The notes beneath the pieces are model-generated. The model was not told where the DNA came from, searched no databases, and saw only the letters and a program-made list of their open reading frames with translations. DNA of 64,000 nt. Origin: Enoplolaimus lenunculus. Its lineage: Eukaryota > Nematoda > Enoplea > Enoplida > Thoracostomopsidae. Of the stretch, positions 38,895-50,100 are shown one piece after another (the first letter of the stretch is position 1; the number at the start of each line of letters is the position of its first letter). Location: the NCBI GenBank assembly GCA_030248215.1, contig JASANG010004128.1:124001-188000 (forward strand), in the 5' to 3' direction. The position numbers and the translations under genes were made by a program.

Positions 38895-39165
38895 TGTTAC
38901 GTGGGCGGTGAGGTGTTTAGGGCATGTAGGAGGAGGAAGTAGTATATATATATTTGTTACCTGAAATATGTGGGCGTAAAGGAGTATATATACGAGATGC
39001 AGTCAGTAATTCTTGAGTTTTGTTTGCGGTTTCATTTTAATAAACTTGTGCAATACAACAGATTTTTGGTGTTCAGATGTTTGATTGCCCCGCCGAGTTG
39101 ATCAAACTGCTTCAATCGCAGCATCAGCATGCCTCGATTCCTTTGTACAGTGCTTTCGGTCCAGC
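38895..39165 (+). mobile_element. LTR retrotransposon fossil: one LTR plus a short internal stub
   Basis: A putative 167-bp LTR (38895-39061) starts TGTTAC and ends ACAACA, so its ends form the usual TG...CA with TGTT/AACA symmetry. It contains TATA-rich sequence near 38945 and 38980 and AATAAA at about 39040. About 100 bp of internal sequence follows before another repeat begins. There is no second LTR and no pol region, so it is a broken remnant. The family is probably Ty3/gypsy-like, which is inference from structure only, and its age cannot be judged from one LTR. Confidence 0.5.
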
Positions 39166-39174
39166 CGTAGAACT

Positions 39175-39566
39175 TATTAACGGAAACGGAAGCAGCAACG
39201 AATAGTGATCAAAATATACACGGAAACGGAAAACGGATAATGAAGTATAAGTTTCAAAAATGTGTTATTTTTCTGCCAACACAATTGAAGTGTGCGCATA
39301 TAATTCACCGGTCTTCCAAAAATTTTAAAGAAAAAAATGGTGGATATATACGTCGAAATTTTAAAGATTTTGCATAAATTTCGTAATTTTTATTTCATAT
39401 CGAGCAATTGAAACATATATTTGTAATGAAAAATTCCAAACATATACGCAAAGTTATAAACTAATTTTGACATAAAAATAACAAAATTACATATTTCTAT
39501 AATGGAATCGGAAACGGACACCGATTTGTTGTACTGGAAACGGATACTTACCTGGTTACGCCCTGG
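39175..39566. mobile_element. GGAAACGGA hAT-like element
   Basis: It begins around TTAACGGAAACGGAAGC and ends GGTTACGCCCTG. The interior shares the TTTTTCTGCCAACACAATTG and TAAATTTCGTAATTTTTATT blocks with 38081-38452 and 48676-49032. The left end is not sharply defined and no target duplication was found. Confidence 0.65.
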
Positions 39567-39641
39567 CAGAAATTGTGTGAACAAGTGCTTATTTGTCTGA
39601 TGCACTCACTGCAAAAGCAATTGTTGTGTGCTTTTTCTTTG

Positions 39642-39851
39642 CACTGCAAAAAATGGGGAGTCAAATTGACTCTCTCCGAAATAAGCTCTACGGGACTACA
39701 CAAACTGAGTCAAATTCGACTCCGCCAGAGTCAAACATGCGACTCAGTGAATCGAATTTGACTCTGCCGGAGTCGAATTTTGACTCAATTTGTGTAGTCC
39801 CGTAGAGTCTATTTCGGAGAGAGTCAATTTGACTCACTATTTTTTGCTGTG
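39642..39851. mobile_element. palindromic GAGTCAAATTGACTC MITE, full copy
   Basis: The whole 210 bp is close to a perfect hairpin. The left arm (CACTGCAAAAAAT ... GAGTCAAATTGACTCTC ... TACGGGACTACACAAA) matches the reverse complement of the right arm. The core GAGTCAAATTNGACTC is itself self-complementary. TGAGTCA and TGACTCA 7-mers (bZIP/AP-1 type) occur in it. It is flanked by TG on both sides. Confidence 0.9.
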
Positions 39852-40529
39852 TGAGAAGGAAGAAACTGGCTAAATATGTGGAAGCTACAACTACACTTGT
39901 TTCAGTAACGGGTCATCGCCTAAGAAATTGTAATTTTTGTATTCTAAACACTGTATCGCAACGGACAGCGTTCATCTAATCAGGTTAAAACATCCGAAAC
40001 CAAAAAATGACGCCATTCTTGATCCAAGCCACAATTTACATTCATCAGAAATCAAAAAACTAAATTCGAAATGTCAAAAAAACCATGAAACACGCAGAAA
40101 CTCTTAATTTTGTTTCAAATATTAAATGCTTCACATATAATGAACGCAAATCGAATGCCCGCAGACGGGCCCTAGCGCGCTCGCACTCGTTACATATATT
40201 TGATGCAGAATTTCTGTTCATCAGCTTAGGACTTCGACTTTGGTGCGTGCATACTGCATCGAGAGCTTTAAGAAGACATCCATTTCTTTAAAACATCTGA
40301 CGAATTGACCAGTATTAAACGATTGGTAATGGTTAGAATAAGCTGCTGAGACAAACGAAATCGCTCACCAGAAACGTAATAAGCTGTTGCATACACAATA
40401 TTTGAAAGCAAATGCAATTCCGCATCTGGTTTTGAGGATAAGTGGCGAGGCAGCTATGGTAAAAGATCGGTGTTAGCGCAATCAGCCTGACGCGGGGTGC
40501 GTTCCAGATGATCACGGCTCGCAAAGCGG

Positions 40530-41000
40530 ACATGATTGATTCGGCGGCTGCCAACACTACGAGCGATGTCTGCGTCGTGCAGCCGGAATTTGTTGTTGTG
40601 GGGATGCGTCTGGCTGTTGAGAATGAGCATTGCGCAACTGATGAGCGTGGAATATGCGTTGCAACAGAGTTACATAGTTGATTGTTTGCCGTTGTCGTGG
40701 TTAAGCTTTATGTGCGGCGTGTTGTCCTTGGCGTTAAGTGTAGAGTAATACGCGTCTTGCTGCGAGGTCTTCAGAGCAGCACCAACAGCGAATGTTTACG
40801 TGGACTTTTGCGAGATTCACAGGAGCTTGTACTACCGGCTCCATTTATGTCACCGTTTGTGACTTCCGCGTGCCCTGCCGATGTATGCCGGTTGTATTAG
40901 ACGGAGGTAGGAGGAGACTTTGTTTCTGTGGTCGGGCAGAGTTCCTTGCTGATCCCACGATCCGAATTGGTGCGGTCCAGCTTTGCGTTGAATCCTGATA
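40530..41000. other. GC-rich island of possible decayed coding origin
   Basis: This stretch of about 470 bp is clearly richer in GC than the surrounding spacer and shows coding-like short frames on both strands, with no long frame and no recognisable domain. It may be the remnant of a coding sequence from a mobile element or pseudogene. I cannot name a source. Confidence 0.4.
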
Positions 41001-41983
41001 AATGCGGAAATTAAGGTGGTGGGAGACCCGGAGCAAATATGACTAGGAAGGAGGTCTGGGGCCCATATAACTACGAGGTCCGGGGCCCAGATGACTACGA
41101 GGCCCTTTTATTTAAACCATAATTATTTTATATATACACCAGAGCTTAAAAGTGATATTTTAATGAAACAGATAGTACCAAAAGTGCGAAACAAAATTTA
41201 CGGCCCATGGACTGTTTAAATTTGTACTTTGGGAATTCACTTACGATATCGCGGAAGTCTACAAATTTTCTGAAGTCCGAAAATGTACGGCGCGGGCCCC
41301 GTTTGGTTTCTTTTTCTTACTTTTTCAGCCACCCTATTTTCCACAAATTTCTTTCAACACACTGTTAGGTGGCACCGAATCCACGATTCCGGCGCTGTCC
41401 GTCACCGTACGGCACTGTAGCGAAAAGAACATGAATTTCTACATAGCGTAGCATAACAATTCATTAACAAAATTTTTAACTTGCGGTGCCGTACGACGTC
41501 GGACGTCGTCGCACGACAAGTTAGCGCCACCCTTATCTATTACAAAATTGAAATTTTCCTCTCGCTAGAGAATTTTTATGTGCTAACTGTTAACATGTAT
41601 GCTAGCTTATAGTCGTTCCGTTTACACAATAAACTTCTATCGTTTGATGGAAAAAACCTTCTTACTAGTCTTGGTTCTTTTTTTAAGCAGTAGTAAATTA
41701 GGTGCGTTAAAACCAGTCATCCAACGCAAAAATAACGCCATTCAACTCAGCGCGCCGTTTTTACACAGTATTAATATACATGAAAAAATAGATTTGTGAA
41801 CTGTTGAAGATACATTTTTGGTTCCGCAGTAGTGCATCACGAAAGTAAAAGTATATATTATTTGTCTTAAAAAATTAAAATTTAATTGAAATCATTAGGG
41901 AACGTTATGAAGAGCCAAATTGGCATTATGTTCTGATATATTATGACTAGAGCGGGTCTTGAAGATTTGGACCAATACTTCTA
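41001..41983. other. spacer with short GGGGCCC repeat
   Basis: Near 41040-41105 the motif GAGGTCCGGGGCCCAGATGACTACGAG and variants are repeated about three times. The rest shows nothing recognisable. Confidence 0.4.
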
Positions 41984-42180
41984 CACTGCAAAAAACGGTG
42001 AGTCAAATTGACTCCCTCTGAAATAGGCTCTACGGGACTACACAACTTGAGTCAAATTAGACAAATTCGACTCACTTAGTCGCACGTTTGACTCTGGCGG
42101 AGTCGAATTTGACTCTGTTTGTGTAGTCCCGTAGGGCCTATTTCGGAGGGAGTCAATTTGACTCACCATTTTTTGCCGTG
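41984..42180. mobile_element. palindromic GAGTCAAATTGACTC MITE, full copy
   Basis: A hairpin-like element of 197 bp runs from CACTGCAAAAAACGG to ATTTTTTGCCGTG, flanked by TA on both sides (41982-41983 and 42181-42182). The arms match each other over about 80-90 bp. TA flanks fit a Tc1/mariner-type MITE, but the copy at 39642 has TG flanks, so the superfamily is uncertain. Confidence 0.88.
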
Positions 42181-42199
42181 TAGAAATTGGTCAATGTAA

Positions 42200-42360
42200 A
42201 AAATATTCCCAAGCCTAAGCGTAAGCGCACGAATGACCATATTTCTAAGCCTTAGGTCAAGCAAAAAATTAGTCTAAACCTTACTCTTTGAGTTTAAAGT
42301 CTAAAACAAAGCTTAAGCCTAACCCCAAGCAAAAAAATTGCGTAAAATTTAAGCCTCTCT
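42200..42360. repeat. degenerate GCCTAA-like hexamer tract
   Basis: Variants of CCTAAGC, CTAAGCCT and TTAAGCCTAACC lie here in the orientation opposite to that of 4050-4335. Only short imperfect runs occur. Confidence 0.55.
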
Positions 42361-42915
42361 ATTGCGGTGTAGGGACAAAGCGGACACTAGCGGTTGCATC
42401 GAGACGACGGGCGTACGATCGACCCATCAGAAAAAGGACCCTCCATACAATTTTCCCTTCAGAAAACTTTGGTGAAAAATTTTGTTCGCACTTTTACCAG
42501 CTCGCCCCGTCACAAATTTCTGGAGATGCCGACGAATGAGGGGCAAAGCTAAAAGTAACATGGGCTGAGGTTTGTGCGATTTGGCGCAAAGCATGTTTCA
42601 ATGTGATTCATTCCTCTTGAAACATAGAACGACTTTTATGTATATGTAGTTCGAGAGAAAGGCGCCTTTCGATAGAATGTATCACCAGAGACAAACCAAA
42701 TCAACTCAATTTCAGGTATCCAACGCAAGTATTTATTAGTACATAGCATTCTTTTAAACCAAATAGCAAACACTATTGAAGCAGTTGTATAATAAATTAC
42801 TATTTTTTGAATTGTATGTTTTACGCTCAACAATCATCTGGTTGGTCAGGGTACTTAGAAATAACCATTCTTTAATAGCTGATACAATTTTTAAGCCAAA
42901 TAATCAACCCTCTCA

Positions 42916-43045
42916 AGCGTCAAGCTCCTATAGCTCACTGGTCATCGTAAACGCCTCCCACCTGTGAGACTGGGGTTCGAATCTTACCTTGAAATTACGT
43001 CTTATTTGAAATTGAACAGATTCATGTGAGAAAGGGTTAATGGAA
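42916..43045 (+). repeat. tRNA-Gly-derived SINE, copy 1
   Basis: The tRNA-like head has an A-box TATAGCTCACTGGTCATCG and a B-box GGGGTTCGAATC, followed by a tail with TTGAAATTACGTCT and TTCATGTGAGAAAGGGTTAA. The anticodon region CGCCTCCCAC is close to the CGCCTGCCAC of copy 2 and of tRNA-Gly(GCC). Head plus tail are shared over about 125 bp with copy 2, which marks it as a SINE. Confidence 0.8.
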
Positions 43046-43204
43046 AAATTTTCAGTAAGTATCTATAACCCTCTCACTCATAGAGTATACTATGAGCAAC
43101 TAAATACAATAATATACGAGCAATACAGACACTGGAGCAGTGTTTAACAATTGTAACATATATGCGCATAGCAAAATCTCCACAAGACGTGAGAGCCCCC
43201 TCGG

Positions 43205-43335
43205 GCTCGAGCGTCAAGCTCCTATAGTTCAGTGGTCATCGTAAACGCCTGCCACCCGTGAGTTCGAATCATACCTTGAAATTACGTCTCATTTGAAATT
43301 TAAAACATTCATGTGAGAAAGGGTTAAACTTCTGA
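43205..43335 (+). repeat. tRNA-Gly-derived SINE, copy 2
   Basis: It has the same head and tail as copy 1, 289 bp downstream in the same orientation. TATAGTTCAGTGGTCATCG and CGCCTGCCAC are closer to a tRNA-Gly(GCC). A few bases before the B-box (ACTGGGG in copy 1) are missing, so it could not fold into a normal tRNA. Confidence 0.8.
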
Positions 43336-44122
43336 ATAAATTTTTAGATAAATTGCCCGGTAATATGAATCTAATCGTATTAAAATATGTTCATGTTCAA
43401 ATCTAATACGTTGGTCGATATGTTCTCAAGTGTTATGAAAGCCACTCGGGGACGACGAGGTGTTATTTTAGATGGAATGTAACAATGTTTCGAATAATTG
43501 CGACGGTTCCCATAACATCAAATTCCATCCGATCTTATGCACTAAATATTTTAAAGCTTTGTCGTGTTGGAAGATATTAATATATTTTCAATATACTATT
43601 TCCGGTCACACTGAATAATTAATTCGTGAAATATCGACTAACTCTTTTTCGCATACATACTTTTACAGATTTTGTAAGTAATCACATAATAAAACGTGCA
43701 ATTCTATCATTTCGCGCATACTGTTAAAAAGGTCCAAAATAAATATACAATGAAAGTTTCAATGTTGCAAAATAAAATATGTACGCAAGAACACAGCAAA
43801 ATACCAGTTTAGCTATATACTTCTGCAATCGAAATGCCGCGGTGCAAACTAAATCACAAGCGCCTTTTGCACGATTTTGTATAAAAAGTTCACATGAAAA
43901 AAATTCTCGGGAAACCTTTTGCCGCGACCAGTTTATTTACACTTTTCCTAGTATATAACCGCAAAAAGTTCGAAAAGTTTTGGTATTTACAAAGAAGTAC
44001 GTACCGCCTAGAGGGTACACCAAACAGTTTTCTTGTTCTATGGTTTAACATGTAAAACATACAAAAATCCACGTATCAAACAATCGCTCGTAACATTTTG
44101 AAATCGATCAGCGTTCTCTTTT
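43336..44122. other. 3' flank of HGS
   Basis: This is probably the HGS 3' UTR and the downstream spacer. It is AT-rich, with no second gene visible. Confidence 0.5.
43932..43937 (-). terminator. candidate poly(A) signal of HGS
   Basis: AATAAA reads on the minus strand about 186 bp beyond the HGS stop codon. It is the nearest canonical signal. Confidence 0.5.
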
Positions 44123-47100
44123 TCAATCAAATGATATCAGTGGACCTACGGATGACACACTCTGCTGCTGATGCACTACTGCCGGTTGTGATTGTTGTTG
44201 CTCTTGCTGTTGATATACTGGAGTTTCTGCCATTTGTTGTTGCTGCTGCAACTGTTGTTGTTGATTCACAACCGCTGCTCCGGTAGTCACATATACCTGG
44301 GGGATGTTTTGAATTCCAGAAACTGGTGTCGTCGGCGATGCATCTGCCATTGCGGTCAACTGATCAGGAGTGCCTGTGTTTGGCACGCCACCAACAGAAG
44401 AAATATTAGTTACCTGGTGCGGCGGCCCCCGTTGTTGGTTATACATCTCAGAATATACATTGGAAGACGGCTGCAGTAACGTGACGCCCCCACTCGTCTG
44501 AGTTTGTTGAACAGAATATGGAGTCATAGAGTACGCAGTGTGAGACACCGTATTTGCCATTAGCGAGTTTTGTTGATGTTGATGGTGCTGTTGTTGTTGA
44601 ACTAAAATAAAACATTGCATAGCTTTCTCATTATGTGAAATAACAACAAAATGTGAATATTCCGAGAAAAAATAGTGAATATTCAGAGAAAAAATAGCGT
44701 CAAAGTTCAATGTACGATAATACAAACAATGACAACTTTTATGGTTGAATTTACAAAAAAGAGTCAGAAAAGGGATATTCCACTTATACCTGACTAGAAA
44801 TTCGAAGGGTACATAAAAAGAAGCTTTTCAAATGAGGCTGCGCTACGAGCTCTTATCAAATTGTGCATCTATGAGCTCATGAGAAGTATCGATAATGCAA
44901 TAACTCCAGATGACGCGCAACACCATCCATCAAAGCGTGACACAAGTTTAACCTGTTTTTGTTTCAAAATGTTATAAAATTTAAAAACACTGACAAAGCA
45001 ACACATAAATTAATAAAATTCAACTAAAAATTAAACCAACATGTTCTCACCTGGTGACATCGATGACTGAGTCTGAGAAATACCGCTGAATGGTTGCTGA
45101 TTAATCTGTGGTAGAGCCGTTGCCACATTTTGCATGTTGTACGAACTTCCAAACTGCTGATTGACAACTTGTCCAGATAATGAGTTTTGCAATTGCTGCT
45201 GTAGAAGTTGTTGTTGTTGTTGTTTTTGTTGTTGAAACGACTGTACATCTGAAGAGTTAATTGGAACGCTCATAAATTGTTCACATAAGTTTGACAGCAA
45301 TGCCAAGATAACTACATAATAGAACACCATTTTAGTATATAATGCATTTCTAGATTTTCGATTGAACTCTGAAAATGGTAAATTATACTAACTCCGCAAT
45401 AGCAAAACAAAATAATGATAAAGTTATACTATTCAGTAAACTTAAACGAACAAAAATGCGCAATAATAAAATGAACGCGGAACCCAGTTCTCAGAAAATT
45501 ATTTCTTATCAATATTAATATAACATAGGGTTATAAAAATGTTATAGACCCAAAGATTCGATTAATATTTCGTGCACTAAAGAGAAATAATAAAAATGGG
45601 CATTAAACGGGGTATAAAAGCATGACGTACCGTTTATCTGAGCTTGTGAGACAGTACCATATCCGTAAGCAGAACCGCTAGACGCACCGCTGCCATAAAC
45701 TACAGAAGCAATCTGTTGTTGTTGTTGTTGTTGTTGCTGCTGCTGCTGTTGCTTGCGCATGATCAGATCCTGTTCTTGCTGCTGCATTCGTTGAATTGCG
45801 TAAAGCCGCTGATGTTCAAAATATTCCTGCAAAGCAAAAAATAAGCTTTCTGTATCAGGGAACTAACAGATTATCTACAACTTCTGTCGAATTAAGCTTT
45901 ACGTACCGTTTCGCGATAGAACATCACATTCCTTCAGAATGTTGCGATTCTATCTTAAAGTTTACATTTTAAAACAAAGTGAATTTGCTAACACATGAAA
46001 TACAACAATATTTTGTAATACTGAAAAACTTGATTTTCAAAATTCGCAGCAGTTTTTCAAACAGTAACAAAACGTGCTTAAAAATTTATATTTTCCCATT
46101 GGAGATCAGACCAAAATTTTTTGAGAATAAATACACTAATTAGTTGTACAAGCACATACATGTTTCTTTAAACGCATAACCTCTAGCTTCTGCATCATCT
46201 GCATTTGGCGAATACGCTGTTGTTCGATACGTTCCTAAAATTTTGCAAAGATACACTAAGCTAGCATAAATAATATAATAAATACACCATAAGAGCTTGT
46301 TTGAAATGGTAAAATGTCATCAGAACAGCTTATTTCAAACCCCGAGGCTACCATGTTCATAAGTATCCTGGAAACACTTTCAGCGACTTTTTTAACTGTG
46401 ATGTACGTTAAATAGTCACAAAAGCTCATTAGGATAAGCTGTCAAGAGAATTAAATCTACAACATGTACCTGCTCTTTTTGAATACGATGTTCTTCTCTT
46501 AAAGCGTCCACCGCTTCACGTGCATCACGAATTTGAGTCAACTTATCTTGCAAACTTTCAACGTAGCCTGAATACATACAAAAAAGCATCAGCGTGTTTG
46601 ACACAAGCTAAATACTTGCCGCAACTCTCCGGAGATTCAAACTTGTCACCACCACATAACTACTCCGGAAGCAAAACAAGGGACGTCCAGAAGTAGTCTT
46701 TCGCGTCTTATAAGCTACCCAGTTCTTTTGTAATTTATAGATCTATTATAATGAAAAATTTCGGACCAAGTGCGAAATTTTTTCAAATTTTCTCTGTCAA
46801 GGAGCGGAGAAACTCAGCCTTTTTGCCAAGTTTAAGGACGATTTTCCAGCTTGACGACATTTGAGGTGGCCACCACCATGTACCTCGTTTATCATCAAGT
46901 GCATGAAGGTGACCGAGCAATTCTGAATGTTGTGCAGTAAGTGTCATAAATAAATCTTGACAAGAGGAATCATCCAAAACTGAGCGTCGTCGTGCTTGAT
47001 TTGAACGAATTCTACAAAATTACAAATTACACTGTGACATAAGACTTAATGTTTTTATGTAAAGCAGGAAACACTGTCGCCATAAACACATGTAACGCAA

Positions 47101-50100
47101 AACCTTTAACCACTAAAGAAGCAGTCGAATACCATCAACTAAAACAAAACAAACATTGACATAAACTGAGATATATCGGCAAGCAATAGACATATTTCAG
47201 TGGTAATGTTTATGCTGCGTCTCATAACATACACTTGTTACACATACAACCTAAAATGTGTATTCATATTAGTTTGCCACGAAACCGTAAATATCGGGTT
47301 CCTACATATTTAAATGTCGGAACAGTATGGACTGAGTTTATGCAATTTTTAAAAATGTTATTTTCAAATGCTTCAATAGGTTTGTCAATCTTCGGTGCAC
47401 CTGATGTAAACATATTTATCGCCCTTTGTTATGTCGCAACTCTTGCTTTTAATTATTATGAACCATTGTGATAAGCATGAATCCACCTCGAATACTACCC
47501 CCACCCCGGGAATTTCGCACTACTGGCCAACAAACTTTTTATGTGGCCCCCTCGAAATTGTTTACACCACCAAAAATCTTCCTACGCGGACTCGCTTAAC
47601 CCTTTTCCCTGAATCAAAATCCTGCGTACGCGCTTGCACTAAACAGTATAGAAATAGAGCACAACAACAGTGTAAACCAAAAAAGACAAGTTCTCTAACC
47701 TGTTTAAGAACACTTCAACGTTTGATTTAAGCGCATTTACAAATTCATTTAGGTCATCAACTTCACCGTTCTGCAGCGCCTGCAACGGTTAAACTATATC
47801 AGGATTGTTCTACTGCACAACAACCGTTGTGGGAAATCAAAAAAATTCCGATTCAGTTTCGAGGCAAAGGCATAAATTCTCTGCCTGATTAAACAGCAAG
47901 CCAATGCTATCCCAACATTATTATGTAAATGGTTCTACATGGGTCACCAGAGCCACAACGTTTCTGTTACATAATACAGTCTACCCATTACGCCTCATTG
48001 CTTCCACATTTCAGGTTAAGTCACAGTTTAGATATAGGTAAGCCCTTCACTGGACCTCAGTCTTAACCTAATATATATTACAAACTTTATTTTGTACAAA
48101 ATGGAAAGAACATATTTTTGACATATAACAAACCTCATTCTCTACAAAACGGCCTTCAATTCCATTTACAACTGTATCAGATTCAGTATTTGTTGACTCT
48201 GTGAAGTGCGGATTCGACTCAACAATAGGAGCAGAAGGTGTCGGTGATGTCCTTAAAATACCAACGGGTTTATCGATTTGCTTCTTGTCATTTGCACCGC
48301 CGTCTTTCTTCCGTTTTTCCCAGTAATCTCTGTTCAAATATCGTGCAAGTTCACTGTCGCTCTCACCTGCACTACTAACCGCGCTAATATTTTTTGATTG
48401 ACTCGCAGAATTACCGGCATCCTAAAATAATATACTTCGCCTCAGCTCATATCATGCCAAACAAATTGTGTTATACAGTTGGCCTATATAATTAACTTTA
48501 AAATAAGCTAATGTCTAAATTTGAAATACTACACACTACTAACAGTTCAGCAACAATGGTTGGAGTAAAACATTGAAACTACGCCTAACTGCTGTAATAA
48601 AACCACTGTTTTGCGTTAAACGTAAACATAGCTTAGGAATATAAACCATCAAGGTTAAACGGTAAATAAAATAATGTAAACGGATAGCGATCAAAATACG
48701 GAAAAGGAGAACGGATATTGAAGCATATATGTTTCAAAGATGTTTTATTTTTCTGCCAACACAATAAAGGCATGCAAATATTCACTTGACTTTCTCAAAA
48801 TTTTGAAAAAAGATACCGGAGCATCGACATTTTTAAGATTTTAAATGAATTTTGTAATTTTTACTTCATATCGAACAATTTGGCAGCTTATTTGTAATGA
48901 AAAACTGCGAGTTACATACGTAATTTTAACTGAATTTGAGAACAAAATTAACCTAATTTGCTGCATTTATATAACGGAAACGGACACCGGCTTTTACAGG
49001 AAACGGAAATCTGTTTACACCCTGTACGCCATGCTTTATCCAGCGTTAAGTAGTATAACGTTCCGTTATCAGTGTGCCAAACTAAACAGAGAAATAATTT
49101 ATAAGTTTACGTTTTGATATTTTGAATTCTCCCACAGAACGAATGATTACCACAGCACCCCACAACATAACTCTCAAGGAACCCTTTAATAGTATAAACC
49201 ACTTTTGCAGTTACCTAGCTGAGTCGATGTATATTGTTGTATTTTAAACATCAGGGTGCGACCGGATATCCGGCTACGGCCAAAAACGGCCATTCGCCTC
49301 TGGTATCTTAATTTGCCGGATTTTTTTAATTTTAAAAAGATTAAAACCATCATTTGTATTTATGCCAACTACCATGGAACTGACTGACTTAACTTTTACA
49401 TAATTTTTTCTCCTGTGTCCGTTTACATTCACAATCTTTATTTGGTTACAATAACGCTGGGAAACCTGATAAAGATAACCATGCTTTTAGGGACGTAACA
49501 GTATATATCTCGGCATATTCCTATTCATAACACTAAACTTAAACTTCAGCGCAAAAATAAATCTTTAACTAAGTCTAAGCGAAAAAATAGCCTAAATACT
49601 AGCCACCTCTGTTTTATAGCACAAACAAAAAACGGGATGTCCTTAAAAGTAACCTGGGCTAAACAATATTAAAACTGAACGCAAAGCTACATAAACATAG
49701 AATACTGAAATAGGGTCGTTGCTAAAGTGTTAAAAATGCATCGGCGTGAGATATAAGTTTTGTCCCGTAAACACCTTGGTTACCTTAGGCCACGAAAGAA
49801 AGAATTGTTAGCTACGTTCTGTTATTTGAACGCAATCTAGTATCATATTTGAATTCATTATCCGGCTCTGGCAGGATATTAGATTACCCGGCTTCGACAG
49901 TTTTTGGTATCCGGTCGCACCCTGAAGAAGAAAGTCACCTATATCCTACCATTGCGCCCTTGTAAAAGTTCGTAGGTTCAAATTTGTACGGTGTGTTCAA
50001 ATCGAACCCGCAACTTGTAGCTGATGCAGTGCCATTGTATGAACGCTAAAACATGTGATTAACATCCTTTATATTTGGTGAATAATCACAAATTAGATAA

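Noticed and set aside
44192-44479. 95-codon plus-strand frame with Leu-rich sequence
   Set aside because: It is the antisense shadow of the Gln-rich last exon of HGS.
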